A DNA stretch of 64,000 nucleotides, taken from contig CAZYHR010000001.1 of assembly GCA_964647395.1 (NCBI GenBank), positions 1 through 64,000 of the forward strand, given 5' to 3'. Positions within the stretch are counted from its first letter, which is position 1. Each line of letters opens with the position of its first letter. The position numbers and the translations under genes were made by a program. Shown piece after piece: positions 1-8,483 of the stretch. Source of the stretch: Phosphoribacter sp964647395. GTDB lineage: Bacteria > Actinomycetota > Actinomycetes > Actinomycetales > Dermatophilaceae. Under the pieces are notes generated by a model. The model saw nothing but the letters and a program-made list of their open reading frames with translations. It was not told the origin of the DNA and ran no database searches.

Positions 1-476
1 GCCCCGGCCGGCCGGCGGGCCCGGCGGGCGGTGGCCTCCGGCTTGGGTCCCGAACCGGAGAGCGGCTTGACGACCTCGTCGCCGGGCGCGAAGGCGGAGG
101 CGACCTCGGCGGCGGTGGTGGCGACCGCGCTGGCGCTCTCGGTCGGCGCAGCATCGGCCGCGCCCGGGGGCGCGCCGACCGCGGGTGTCGACGCAGCAGC
201 GGGCCCGCCCGGCAGCGGCTCGTCGGCGCCCCCCGCGCCGTCGTCGATCGAGATGATCGGCGCGCCGACGGGGACCTCCTGGCCGACCTCGGCCAGCAGG
301 GCGACGACGGTGCCGGCCCACGGGATCGGCAGTTCGACCAGGGATTTGGCGGTCTCGACCTCGACGACGATGTCGTTGACCTTGACGGTGTCGCCGACCG
401 AGACCTTCCACTCGACGATCTCGGCCTCGAGCAGGCCCTCGCCCGGGTCGGGCAGTTTGAAGTGCTTGACTCCCAT
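1..476 (-). CDS. 2-oxoacid dehydrogenase E2 (dihydrolipoamide acyltransferase), N-terminal part
   Basis: This is the lipoyl-bearing start of the acyltransferase core of a pyruvate or branched-chain 2-oxoacid dehydrogenase complex; the gene runs off the left edge, so the subunit-binding and catalytic domains are not in the window. The start codon ATG is at 476, giving MGVKHFKLPDPGEGLLEAEI. The lipoyl domain covers about residues 1-80, and the motif VEVETAKSLVELP places the lipoylated lysine at residue 44. An Ala/Pro/Gly-rich linker follows, typical of E2 proteins. It lies 15 bp downstream of the E1 beta gene and is surely in the same operon. Whether it works on pyruvate or on branched-chain acids cannot be decided here. 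Confidence 0.9.
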   Translation of the reverse strand, partial: MGVKHFKLPDPGEGLLEAEIVEWKVSVGDTVKVNDIVVEVETAKSLVELPIPWAGTVVALLAEVGQEVPVGAPIISIDDGAGGADEPLPGGPAAASTPAVGAPPGAADAAPTESASAVATTAAEVASAFAPGDEVVKPLSGSGPKPEATARRARRPAG

Positions 477-491
477 CGGCGGTGCCCCCTC

Positions 492-1472
492 TCAGTAGGC
501 CAGCGAGCGGTCGACCCCGTCGAGCACGCGATCGAGGTCGGGCAGGTAGTGCTGTTCCAGCCGGCTGGCCGGATAGGGGGCGTTGTAGCCGGTCACCCGC
601 AGCACCGGGGCCTCCAGGTGATAGAAGCAGCGCTCGGTCACGGTGGCGGCGACCTCGGCGCCGTAGCCGCAGAACTCGCTGGCCTCGTGCACGACGACCA
701 GCCGTCGGGTGCGCTCGACGGAACCGGTCAGGGTGTCGATGTCCAGCGGCGACAGCGAGCGCAGGTCGATGACCTCCAGCGAGCGCCCCTCCTGCTCGGC
801 GGCCCCCGCGGCGTCGAGGCAGGTCTTGACCATCGGTCCGTAGCAGGCCAGCGTCACATCGGTGCCGGGGCGGACCACGTGGGCGGCGAACAGGTCCCGG
901 GGCGCCTCGGTGGCAGCGAGATCGATCTCGCCCTTCTCGTGATAGCGGCGCTTGGGCTCGTAGAAGATCACCGGGTCGTCGCACTCGATCGCCTGCTGGA
1001 TCATCCAGTAGGCATCGGTCGGGTTGGCGCAGAACACGACCCGCAGCCCCAGGGTGTGGGCGAAGTAGGCCTCGTTCGACTCGCTGTGGTGCTCGACCGC
1101 GCCGATGCCACCACCCATGGGGATGCGCACGACGACCGGCACCTTCACCCGGCCACCGGTGCGCGAGTGCAGCTTGGCCAGTTGGCTGACGATCTGGTCG
1201 AAGGCGGGATAGACGAAGCCGTCGAACTGGATCTCGACGACCGGCCGGTAGCCGCGCAGGGCCATGCCGATGGCGGTGCCGACGATGCTCGACTCGGCCA
1301 GCGGCGTGTCGACGACCCGGTCCTCGCCGAAGTCCTTCTGCAGGTGCTCGGTGATCCGGAAGACCCCGCCGAGCTTGCCGATGTCCTCGCCCTGCAGGAT
1401 GACCTTGGGGTCACGCTCCATCGCCCGGCGCAGGCCGGCGTTGAGCGCCTTGGCGATCGTCGTCGTCGTCAC
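492..1472 (-). CDS. 2-oxoacid dehydrogenase E1 component, beta subunit
   Basis: A 326-residue transketolase-type beta subunit that pairs with E1 alpha to decarboxylate a 2-oxoacid using thiamine diphosphate. The N-terminus carries the family block with ILQGEDIGKLGGVF, followed by DTPLAESSIVGTAIGMALRG and, further on, EIQFDGFVYPAFDQIVSQ, all typical of PdhB/BkdB. The C-terminal transketolase domain contains the conserved HEASEFCGYGAEVAA segment. The start is GTG at 1472, whose bases overlap the stop of the E1 alpha gene (GTGA), so the two subunits are translationally coupled. Full length for the family. Substrate (pyruvate versus branched-chain) is uncertain. Confidence 0.93.
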   Translation of the reverse strand: MTTTTIAKALNAGLRRAMERDPKVILQGEDIGKLGGVFRITEHLQKDFGEDRVVDTPLAESSIVGTAIGMALRGYRPVVEIQFDGFVYPAFDQIVSQLAKLHSRTGGRVKVPVVVRIPMGGGIGAVEHHSESNEAYFAHTLGLRVVFCANPTDAYWMIQQAIECDDPVIFYEPKRRYHEKGEIDLAATEAPRDLFAAHVVRPGTDVTLACYGPMVKTCLDAAGAAEQEGRSLEVIDLRSLSPLDIDTLTGSVERTRRLVVVHEASEFCGYGAEVAATVTERCFYHLEAPVLRVTGYNAPYPASRLEQHYLPDLDRVLDGVDRSLAY

Positions 1473-2614
1473 TGCGCCACCTGCTCGGGCTCGAACGAGT
1501 CGAGGTAGGCGTGCAGCGCCTGCTGATGCTCACGCACCTGCTGATGCGGCTCGAGGTAGACGTGGTCGAAGATGTCGTCGACCGGGGGGTCGGGGATGGC
1601 CAGCACCTGGGTGCGCAGCTCGGCGGCCATGGCGTCGGCCTCCTCGTCGACCTCGCGGAACCAGCTGCCCTCGCCCAGGCCCTCGTGGGCCAGCCAGGCC
1701 TTGTAGCGCTCGATCGGGTCCTTGAGTTTCCACATCTCCACCTCGGCCGAGACGCGGTACTTCGTCGGGTCGTCGGAGGTGGTGTGCGCCCCCATCCGGT
1801 AGGTGAACGCCTCGATGAGCGAGGGGCCGGTGCCGCTGCGGGCCCGGTCGAGCATCGCCGTGGTCACGGCATACACCGCGAGGATGTCGTTGCCGTCGAC
1901 CCGCACGCCGGGGAAGCCGAAGCCGCGGGCCCGTTGATAGATGGGGATCTTGGTCTGCCGGATGTTGGGCTCGGAGATGGCCCACTGGTTGTTCTGGCAG
2001 AAGAAGACGACCGGGGCGTCGTTGACGGCGGCGAACACGAAGCCCTCGTTGTTGTCGCCCTGGGCCGTCGCGCCGTCGCCCATGAAGATGACCACGGCGG
2101 TGTCGCGGTCGGGCTCGCCGGTGCCGACCGCTCCGTCGCGCTGGACCCCCATGGCGTAGCCGACGCCGACCGGAGCCTGGTTGCCGATGACGATCGTGTA
2201 GTTGTGGAAGTTGTACTCCTCGACCGCCCAGGCCCCCCGGTCGGTGCCGCGGAACAGCCCCATGACCCGCACCGGCGGTATGCCGCGGCACCAGGCGATG
2301 CCGTGCTCGCGGTAGCCGGGGAAGGCGACGTCCTGCGCGCGCATGGCGCGCCCACAGCCGATCTGGCTGGCCTCCTGGCCGCGCAGGCTGGCCCACAGCC
2401 CCAGTTCGCCCTGGCGCTGCAGGGCGGTGCCCTCGGAGTCGAACCGGCGCAGCAGGACCAGGTCGTGGTAGAGCCCGCGCAGCGTCTCGGGCGAGAGTGC
2501 CTGCGCGATCGCCTCGATGTCCTCGGGGGCGTCGTGGACCCGGACACCCTCGGGTGTCAGCAGCTGGATCATCTCTGGGCCGCCGTCTGCGGGCGCCCGA
2601 CTCGGGTCGCTCAT
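1469..2614 (-). CDS. 2-oxoacid dehydrogenase E1 component, alpha subunit
   Basis: A 381-residue thiamine-diphosphate enzyme subunit that decarboxylates a 2-oxoacid and acylates the E2 lipoyl arm. The thiamine-binding motif is seen as GDGATAQGDNNEGF followed by the NNQW motif, and the YRMGAHTTSDDPTKYR block is typical of PdhA/BkdA alpha chains. I chose the ATG at about 2614 because AGGAGAGCC stands just before it. An upstream in-frame GTG (2719) would add an Arg-rich 35-residue stretch that looks non-coding. First gene of the E1 alpha - E1 beta - E2 operon; its stop overlaps the beta start. Confidence 0.93.
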   Translation of the reverse strand: MSDPSRAPADGGPEMIQLLTPEGVRVHDAPEDIEAIAQALSPETLRGLYHDLVLLRRFDSEGTALQRQGELGLWASLRGQEASQIGCGRAMRAQDVAFPGYREHGIAWCRGIPPVRVMGLFRGTDRGAWAVEEYNFHNYTIVIGNQAPVGVGYAMGVQRDGAVGTGEPDRDTAVVIFMGDGATAQGDNNEGFVFAAVNDAPVVFFCQNNQWAISEPNIRQTKIPIYQRARGFGFPGVRVDGNDILAVYAVTTAMLDRARSGTGPSLIEAFTYRMGAHTTSDDPTKYRVSAEVEMWKLKDPIERYKAWLAHEGLGEGSWFREVDEEADAMAAELRTQVLAIPDPPVDDIFDHVYLEPHQQVREHQQALHAYLDSFEPEQVAQ

Positions 2615-2790
2615 GGCTCTCCTGTCGGCCCGGTGGCACCGGGCCTGCTCGGGCCGATGGCTGGGCCGGGTTCGCCGGCGCCTCCGTCGGCGTCGTTGCC
2701 GCTGCGGCGCGTGTGACACCGCTCACCAGCCACCCTAGCGGCGGCCCCCGGGCTGCGGAGCACACCGAGCCCAGCCGAGGGCGGCGCCGG

Positions 2791-3204
2791 TCAGTCGCGG
2801 CGGCGCCGCGCGTCGACCGAGCCGGGCAGCACCGCGTGCAGGATCATCGCGACGACGCTGACCAGGACCGCCCCGAGCACGGCGTCCCAGAAGAACTCGT
2901 CGACGGTGAACGCCAGCCCGAGCCGGCCGGACAGCCAGGAGGTCAGGGCGAGCATCAGCGCGTTGATGACTATGGTGAACAGGCCCAGGGTCAACCAGAC
3001 CAGCGGCAGGGTGAAGAACGACAGCACCGGCTTGATGACGGCGTTGACCACCCCGAACACGAGCGCGACGAGCACGACCGTCGTGAAGGTCTGCGTCCAC
3101 TGCGCGCCGCGGCCGAACTCGATGCCGGGCACGAGCCAGGCCGCCACCCAGAGCGCGGCGGCGTTGACCAGGGTCTTGACGATGAACACTCGGATGCTGC
3201 CCAT
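2791..3204 (-). CDS. phage holin family protein (four-helix membrane protein)
   Basis: A 137-residue integral membrane protein with four hydrophobic segments at roughly residues 7-25, 41-65, 66-90 and 105-127. The sequence resembles the chromosomal 'phage holin family' (superfamily IV, YvlD-like) that is widespread in Actinobacteria and is not itself phage lysis machinery. Signature pieces are VFGVVNAVIKPVL and LPLVWLTLGLFTIVINALML. The start is ATG at 3204. No phage genes are nearby, so the name reflects fold, not origin. It stands alone between the E1 alpha promoter side and paaN. Biological role unknown. Confidence 0.8.
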   Translation of the reverse strand: MGSIRVFIVKTLVNAAALWVAAWLVPGIEFGRGAQWTQTFTTVVLVALVFGVVNAVIKPVLSFFTLPLVWLTLGLFTIVINALMLALTSWLSGRLGLAFTVDEFFWDAVLGAVLVSVVAMILHAVLPGSVDARRRRD

Positions 3205-3296
3205 CCGACCATCGTCGCACTCCGGCCCAGCCGCGGACGACAGCGGCGGCACCGACCCCCGCTGTGGTCGGTGCCGCCGGACCAGCCGGCCGGTCC

Positions 3297-4988
3297 TCAG
3301 ATGTGCCGGCGGCTGGTCACCACGACGAAGCGGCCGGCGACGAACGCCGCATCGGTGTAGCTGGCGTTGGCCGCGGGGTTCCCGCCGGTGCCGTGGTAGT
3401 CGGAGAAGGCTGCGGCCTGGTTGACGAAGATGCCCTCGGTGAGGTTCTCCGACAGGTTGACGGCCGCGGCCGCGGCCGCATCGCGGGCCGCGTCGAGGAC
3501 GGTCTCGTCGGTGGAGTAGATCGAGCCGGTCAGCGCGCCGTGCCGGCGGATCGTCTGCTCGAACAGGTGCAACGACTGGGCGGTCGACTCGGTCCGGACC
3601 AGCAGGGCGACCGGACCGAACCATTCCTGGCCGTAGACGTCGGTGGCGGCCGCGGGCACCGCGACCAGGCCGGGGGCGCGGCATACGGCCTCCGGATAGG
3701 CGGGGTGCTCGATCCGGCGGGAGGCGAGCACGACGTGGCCGCCGGCCTGCTCGGCGATCTGCTCGTGCAGGTCGGCGTGCCGGCGCACCTGGTCGTTGAC
3801 CGTCGCGCCGGTGACGTCGACGGCCTTAGCCGGGTCGTCGGTCAGCCGGGTCACCGCGGCGGCGATCCGCTCGGCGATCTCGGCGAAGCTCAGCACGCCC
3901 CGGTCGGTGACGACCTGCGGCGCGATGTAGACGTTCTGCGGCGCGGTGCACATCTGCCCGGTGAACAGCGACAGGGAGAAGGCCAGGTTGTCGCACATGG
4001 CCTCGACGTCGTCGGTCGAGTCGATGACGACCGAGTTGACGCCGGCCTTCTCGGTGTAGACCCGCTGGCCGCGGGCCGCGCCGTGCTGCTCGAGCCAGGA
4101 CCCGAAGCCGGGCCCGCCGGTGTAGTCGATGATCGCCACCTCGGGCCGCTCGGCGAGCGTCCTGGCCAGGCCCTCGCCCTCGTCCTCGGCCGCGAGTTGG
4201 ACCAGGGCCGGGTCGAAGCCGTTCTCCTGCAGCACCTCTCGCGCTTGGGCGACGGTGATCGCCAGCGGCAGGACGGCCCGCGGGTGCGGCTTGACGACGA
4301 CCGGGTTACCGGTCGCGAGCGAGGCGAACAGGCCGGGGTAGCCGTTCCAGGTCGGGAAGGTGTTGCACCCGATCATCAGGGCCACGCCCCGGGGCACGAT
4401 GCGGTAGTCCTTGCGCATCCGGATCACCGAGTCCCGCTGCGGCTTCTCCCAGACGACCGACTCGGGTACCCGCTCCTGCTCCACGAGCGCGGCGACGGTC
4501 GCCTCGAGGGCCCGGTCCTGGGCGTGCGGGCCGGCGGCCTGGAAGGCCATGACGAAGGACTGGCCGGTCGTGTGCATCGCCGCGTTGGCCAGTTCGAAGG
4601 ACCGCCGGGCCAGTCGCTCGATGATCTCGACCAGCACCGCCGCGCGGACCCGCGCCCCGGCGTCCCGCCAGGCCGGCAGGGCTGCGGTGGCGGCGGCCAG
4701 GCCGGCGTCGATGTCCAGGCGGGGATACCGGACGCCGAGCGCCGGTCCGTAGGGCGACACCTCGGAGCCGACCCAGGTCCCGTCGGTGGGCTGGTCGCCC
4801 AGCCCCTGGAACCGGCCGTCGAGGTGGGCCAGATAGGCCGCCAGCCCATCGGCCATCGCCGTCTCGCCGTAGTGGCGGGTCGAGGGCACCTCTGGGTAGC
4901 GGGTGTAGTAGATCCGCTGCGCGAGCGCCGCACGGGCCTCGTCCAGGATCTCCCGGTGGGTCTGCACGATGGGGTGGGCAAGCGCCAT
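3297..4988 (-). CDS. paaN: phenylacetate degradation protein PaaN (aldehyde dehydrogenase family)
   Basis: A roughly 563-residue aldehyde-dehydrogenase-superfamily protein of the actinobacterial PaaN type, proposed in the family to oxidise an aldehyde formed in aerobic phenylacetyl-CoA breakdown. The catalytic cysteine is in LFTGQMCTAPQNVY and the general-base glutamate in YTEKAGVNSVV; the cofactor side shows IGCNTFPTWNGYPG and the TGGPGFG turn. The start is set at ATG 4988 (MALAHPIVQTHREIL). An in-frame GTG lies 15 bp upstream but directly abuts AGGAGG, so the exact start is unsure. It is divergent from the hydroxyacyl-CoA dehydrogenase-like gene and near paaK, but the ring-epoxidase genes paaABCDE are not in the window. 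Confidence 0.85.
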   Translation of the reverse strand: MALAHPIVQTHREILDEARAALAQRIYYTRYPEVPSTRHYGETAMADGLAAYLAHLDGRFQGLGDQPTDGTWVGSEVSPYGPALGVRYPRLDIDAGLAAATAALPAWRDAGARVRAAVLVEIIERLARRSFELANAAMHTTGQSFVMAFQAAGPHAQDRALEATVAALVEQERVPESVVWEKPQRDSVIRMRKDYRIVPRGVALMIGCNTFPTWNGYPGLFASLATGNPVVVKPHPRAVLPLAITVAQAREVLQENGFDPALVQLAAEDEGEGLARTLAERPEVAIIDYTGGPGFGSWLEQHGAARGQRVYTEKAGVNSVVIDSTDDVEAMCDNLAFSLSLFTGQMCTAPQNVYIAPQVVTDRGVLSFAEIAERIAAAVTRLTDDPAKAVDVTGATVNDQVRRHADLHEQIAEQAGGHVVLASRRIEHPAYPEAVCRAPGLVAVPAAATDVYGQEWFGPVALLVRTESTAQSLHLFEQTIRRHGALTGSIYSTDETVLDAARDAAAAAAVNLSENLTEGIFVNQAAAFSDYHGTGGNPAANASYTDAAFVAGRFVVVTSRRHI

Positions 4989-5287
4989 TGCTTCCGTGGT
5001 CACCCTCCTAGAATACTTCCTAGTAACATCGCGCAGTAGTGGTTCCACCCCCTCTCACCTGCGTTGCCGTGTATTTAACGCACAAATCGCGCGATATTGT
5101 GAGCGATTTCACACCTGGCACAAACCCTGGACATCGGCTGTTCGGACCAGGCCCTCACCCGTTCGGCCGACCACGCCGGCACCGACTGGCGGCAAACGGC
5201 TCCATCCGGCCGATGCGAGGTGCAGAATGCGCCCAGGGGATCGGCTCCGCCGAGCGAGCCGGCGGTCGGGGACAGGGGGTGCGCACC
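4989..5287. promoter_or_regulatory. AT-richer divergent promoter region, paaN / dehydrogenase-like gene
   Basis: About 300 bp without a gene. The part from 5000 to 5120 is clearly richer in A and T than its surroundings, as expected for promoters. On the minus strand, towards paaN, there is a direct repeat of CTAGGA about 15 bp apart just upstream of the ribosome-binding site, which might be an operator. On the plus strand a short palindrome GTGA-N6-TCAC lies near 5100. I could not identify a confident -35/-10 pair, and no regulator gene is adjacent, so this is a weak call. Confidence 0.35.
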
Positions 5288-6343
5288 ATGGACAACGATC
5301 TGGCGCGACAGCCGGTGGGCGTCGTCGGCGAGGGGGCCACCGCGGCGGGCATCGCTCGCCTGGCGGCCCGGGCCCGCCACCCGGTCCACCAGGTCACGGC
5401 CGACGCGGTCGACGCCCTGCCGCCGTGCGCGTTGGTCATCGAGGCGGCCGAGGCCGACCTGGACCGGACCTGCGACATCTTCGAGGAACTCGGCCGCCAC
5501 CAGCCCGAGACCACCATCCTGGCCTCGGCCTCCGGCGAGCTCACCGTCGATGACATCGCGCCGATGGCGATCCGCCCGGCCCGGGTCATCGGTCTGCACC
5601 TGGTCGAGCCGGTCGAGGACAACCCGGTCGTCGAGGTGGTGCGCTGCCAGGCCACCTGCGCCGACACGGTGGTCGGCGTCATGTCGCTCATGACCCAGTG
5701 GGGCAAGGCGCCGGTCCGCTGCGCCTCCGTCCCGGGCCTGATCGTGCAGCGGGTTTTCGGCGCCGTGGTCGGCGAGACCCAGCGCATGGTGGCGCAGGGC
5801 ATCGCTGACCCGACCACCCTCGACGCCTGCCTGCGCGCGGCCGGCCTCGCGGTCGGACCGTTCGAGTTGGGCGACCGGCTCGGCCAGGACCGCGAGCTCG
5901 CGTTCACCCGGTCGCTGTGGCTGCAGACCCGGCGCGACCCCCGCTACGCCCCCACCGACTACGCCCAGTCCCTGGTGCGGTCCGGCCGGCTCGGGGTCGC
6001 GGCCGGCCGAGGGGCGTTGACGTATGCCGCGGACGGCCACCCGATCGAGGAGCCGGACCAGCGGCTGGTCGAGAAACTGCTCGCCGCCGACCTGCTCGAC
6101 AATCCGGTCGAACGGGCGGTGAGCCTGGCGATTAACGAGGCGGTCGAGATCGTGCACCGCGGCGAGGCCGGCGCCCGCGACGTCGACCTGGCCCTGACCC
6201 TGGGTCGCGGCTTCCCGCAGGGCCCGGTGGCTTGGGGCCGAGAGATCGGCTACCTGCGCATCCGTGATCGCCTGCTGGCGCTGGATGACGCCTTCGGCAG
6301 CGGCCGGTATGGTCCGAGTCAGGCCCTCTCCGAGATCGAGTGA
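5288..6343 (+). CDS. 3-hydroxyacyl-CoA dehydrogenase family protein, divergent active site
   Basis: A 351-residue protein laid out like 3-hydroxyacyl-CoA dehydrogenases: an N-terminal Rossmann domain (about residues 10-180) and tandem C-terminal 3HCDH helical domains (about 185-345). The family hallmark around the catalytic histidine reads GLHLVEPVEDNPVVEVV, so the histidine is kept, but the usual asparagine in the GxxxNRV motif is glutamine (GLIVQRVF), and the nucleotide loop reads GEGATAAG instead of GxGxxG. It may therefore be a non-standard or weakly active member. The start ATG at 5288 follows a G-rich stretch; upstream in-frame sequence is not protein-like. It overlaps the thioesterase gene by 4 bp and sits among phenylacetate genes, suggesting a role in acyl-CoA oxidation. 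Confidence 0.75.
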   Translation: MDNDLARQPVGVVGEGATAAGIARLAARARHPVHQVTADAVDALPPCALVIEAAEADLDRTCDIFEELGRHQPETTILASASGELTVDDIAPMAIRPARVIGLHLVEPVEDNPVVEVVRCQATCADTVVGVMSLMTQWGKAPVRCASVPGLIVQRVFGAVVGETQRMVAQGIADPTTLDACLRAAGLAVGPFELGDRLGQDRELAFTRSLWLQTRRDPRYAPTDYAQSLVRSGRLGVAAGRGALTYAADGHPIEEPDQRLVEKLLAADLLDNPVERAVSLAINEAVEIVHRGEAGARDVDLALTLGRGFPQGPVAWGREIGYLRIRDRLLALDDAFGSGRYGPSQALSEIE

Positions 6344-6972
6344 CGGCCACTGGCAGCAACCTGGACGGAGTCGAGATGCAGGCACCCTACCTCCCACCCC
6401 CGCGGCCGATGCCCGGTGCCATGCCGGGGCAGCTGCCCCCCGGCACCCTGCACCAGGAGTTCCTGGACCGGCAGTGGGACGTCGACCATGCGTCCAAGCA
6501 CATCGGCATCCGGATCCGGTCGGTGCACCTCGACCACGCCGTGCTCACCCTGGAGGTGACCCAGGAACTGGTCAACGGGCACGGCATCCTGCACGGGGGC
6601 TACGCGTTCACCCTGGCCGACTCGGCCTTCGCGTATGCCGCCAACTCCCGGGGGCTGCCCACCGTCGCGGCCGGTGCCGACATCACCTTCGTCGCCTCCG
6701 CGGTGCTGGGCGACACCTTGGTGGCCGAGGCGCAGGTGCAGGCCATCTTCGGCCGCAACGGCATCATCGACGTCCGGGTCAGCCGGCAGTCCGATCAGGC
6801 GCTCATCGCCGAGTACCGCGGTCGGGCGCGCACCATGAAGACGCGCCGGGAGCCGGCGGCCGAGCAGCCCGCGATGAAGCAACCCGCGAGCGAGCAGCCC
6901 GCGCCGGAGCAACCCCAGATCGAGCAGCCGGCGAGCGAGCAGCCGGCCGGCTCCGGGCCCGCGTCGGACTGA
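6340..6972 (+). CDS. paaI: PaaI-like hotdog thioesterase with repetitive C-terminal tail
   Basis: A 210-residue protein. Residues about 38-165 form a hotdog thioesterase domain; the block GHGILHGGYAFTLADSAFAYA matches PaaI, including the HGG and the following acidic residue. PaaI enzymes hydrolyse hydroxyphenylacetyl-CoA or related thioesters and are thought to rescue CoA when the pathway stalls. The last 40 residues are an imperfect five-residue repeat (EQPA-type) rich in Glu, Gln, Pro and Ala, unusual for PaaI and probably disordered. The start is GTG at 6340, overlapping the upstream stop (GTGA); ATG at 6376 is an alternative. It is translationally coupled to the dehydrogenase-like gene. 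Confidence 0.82.
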   Translation: MTATGSNLDGVEMQAPYLPPPRPMPGAMPGQLPPGTLHQEFLDRQWDVDHASKHIGIRIRSVHLDHAVLTLEVTQELVNGHGILHGGYAFTLADSAFAYAANSRGLPTVAAGADITFVASAVLGDTLVAEAQVQAIFGRNGIIDVRVSRQSDQALIAEYRGRARTMKTRREPAAEQPAMKQPASEQPAPEQPQIEQPASEQPAGSGPASD

Positions 6973-7109
6973 CCGGGCCGCGGAAGGCCGGCCGAACAGC
7001 TCCTGGAAACGTTTTCACCCGGCGGGTGCCCCCCGGCGACCCGATCGATTTCGGGATCGGGGCGCCAAACTCTCCCACTGACCCCGTCTCGGACGGCAGA
7101 ATCCCGGGC

Positions 7110-8408
7110 ATGCCCTACCGCGAAGCTGACGACGCCCCTCTCCGTTGGTCCCTCGACGAGCTGCGTGCCCACCAGCTCGAACGACTCCAGGACACCATCC
7201 GCCGGTGCTACGAAAACGTGCCGCACTACCGCCGGGCCCTCGACGAGGTCGGGGTCCACCCGGACGACATCAAGGAGCTCTCGGACATCTCCAAGCTCCC
7301 GTTCACCGACAAGAACACCCTGCGGGACAACTACCCGTTCGGAATGTTCGCGGTGCCGAACAACAAGGTCGTGCGCGTGCACGCCAGCTCGGGCACCACC
7401 GGCAAGCCGACCGTCGTCGGCTACACCGAGAAGGACCTGGACACCTGGTCCGGGTTGATGGCCCGCTGCCTGTGGGTCGCCGGCATCCGGCCCGGCGACA
7501 TCTTCCACAACCTCACCGGCTACGGCCTGTTCACCGGCGGCCTCGGCGTGCACTACGGCGCGGAGCGGCTCGGCTGCATGACGGTGCCGATGTCCGGCGG
7601 CATGACCGAGCGCCAGGTCCAGCTCATCCAGGACTTCAAGCCACGGGCCATCCACGTCACCCCGAGCTACTTCCTGTCGGTGCTCGACCACATGGACAAG
7701 ATCGGGGTCAACCCCAAGGACACCAGCCTGCGGGTCGGCGTCTTCGGCGCCGAGCCCTGGACGCTGGCCATGCGCGAGGAGATCGAGTCGCGCACCCAGG
7801 TCAAGGCGCAGGACCTCTTCGGGCTGTCCGAGCTCATCGGCCCGGGCGTGGCCAGCGAGTCGATCGAGACCCGCGACGGACTCATCGTCTGGGAGGACCA
7901 CTTCTACCCCGAGATCGTCGACCCGGACACCTTCGAGCCGGTGCCCGACGGCGAGCTCGGCGAACTGGTGCTCACCAGCCTGACCAAGCAGGCCTTCCCG
8001 GTCCTGCGCTACCGCACCAAGGACCTGTCCCGGCTCATCCCCGGCACCCGCTACCCCAACATGCGCCGGATGGAGAAGATCACCGGCCGCACCGACGACA
8101 TGATGATCATCCGCGGGGTCAACGTCTTCCCCACCCAGATCGAGGAGATCATCCTCAAGGAGCCGGGCCTGTCCCCGCACTTCCAGTGCGTGCTGACCCA
8201 GCCGGGCAACATGGTCGAGTTGACCGTCGTCGTGGAGACCCAGGTGCACGAGGACGATGAGCGCAAGAACGCCATCGCCGCCGACCTGCGCCACCACATC
8301 AAGAACCACATCGGCAGCTCGGCCGCGGTCGAGGTGCGCGAGCCCGGCGGCATCGAGCGCTCGGTCGGCAAGGCTCGCCGCATCGTGGACAAGCGCGGCA
8401 AGGAGTGA
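7110..8408 (+). CDS. paaK: phenylacetate-CoA ligase
   Basis: A 432-residue member of the adenylate-forming superfamily, full length for PaaK, which activates phenylacetate to phenylacetyl-CoA with ATP. The phosphate-binding loop is seen as SSGTTGKPTVVGYT near residue 92, the family block YGLFTGGLGVHYGAERLG follows, and the C-terminal AMP-binding subdomain contains GRTDDMMIIRGVNVFPTQIE. The start is ATG at 7110, giving MPYREADDAPLRWSLDEL; upstream in-frame residues do not look coding. It is 137 bp downstream of the thioesterase gene, so it may have its own promoter. A long hairpin follows the stop. Confidence 0.93.
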   Translation: MPYREADDAPLRWSLDELRAHQLERLQDTIRRCYENVPHYRRALDEVGVHPDDIKELSDISKLPFTDKNTLRDNYPFGMFAVPNNKVVRVHASSGTTGKPTVVGYTEKDLDTWSGLMARCLWVAGIRPGDIFHNLTGYGLFTGGLGVHYGAERLGCMTVPMSGGMTERQVQLIQDFKPRAIHVTPSYFLSVLDHMDKIGVNPKDTSLRVGVFGAEPWTLAMREEIESRTQVKAQDLFGLSELIGPGVASESIETRDGLIVWEDHFYPEIVDPDTFEPVPDGELGELVLTSLTKQAFPVLRYRTKDLSRLIPGTRYPNMRRMEKITGRTDDMMIIRGVNVFPTQIEEIILKEPGLSPHFQCVLTQPGNMVELTVVVETQVHEDDERKNAIAADLRHHIKNHIGSSAAVEVREPGGIERSVGKARRIVDKRGKE

Positions 8409-8413
8409 TCGCG

Positions 8414-8461
8414 CCCGGGTGGGTGCGCCGACCGTCCAGCCGGTCGGCGCACCCACCCGGG
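8414..8461 (+). terminator. Perfect 21-bp hairpin after paaK
   Basis: The arm at 8414-8434 (beginning CCCGGGTGGGTGCGCC) is the exact reverse complement of 8441-8461, with a six-base loop TCCAGC. It starts five bases after the paaK stop and lies before galE on the same strand. There is no T-run, which fits the intrinsic terminators often seen in high-GC Actinobacteria. It probably separates the paaK and galE transcripts. Confidence 0.8.
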
Positions 8462-8483
8462 GGCCGCGGCATACTGTGCCGTT

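Noticed and set aside
462..1508. Long plus-strand frame opposite the E1 beta gene
   Set aside because: No family signal, Arg/Gly/Asp-rich composition typical of antisense reading; the minus-strand gene has clear transketolase motifs.
2791..3204. Prophage remnant suggested by the holin-like name
   Set aside because: The family is a common chromosomal membrane protein and no other phage gene is near.
6795..6972. Minus-strand repeat resembling pentapeptide-repeat protein (AGCSL-like units)
   Set aside because: It is the complement of the EQPA-type tail of the PaaI-like gene, which is in frame with a real hotdog domain; GC-rich antisense frames stay open by chance.
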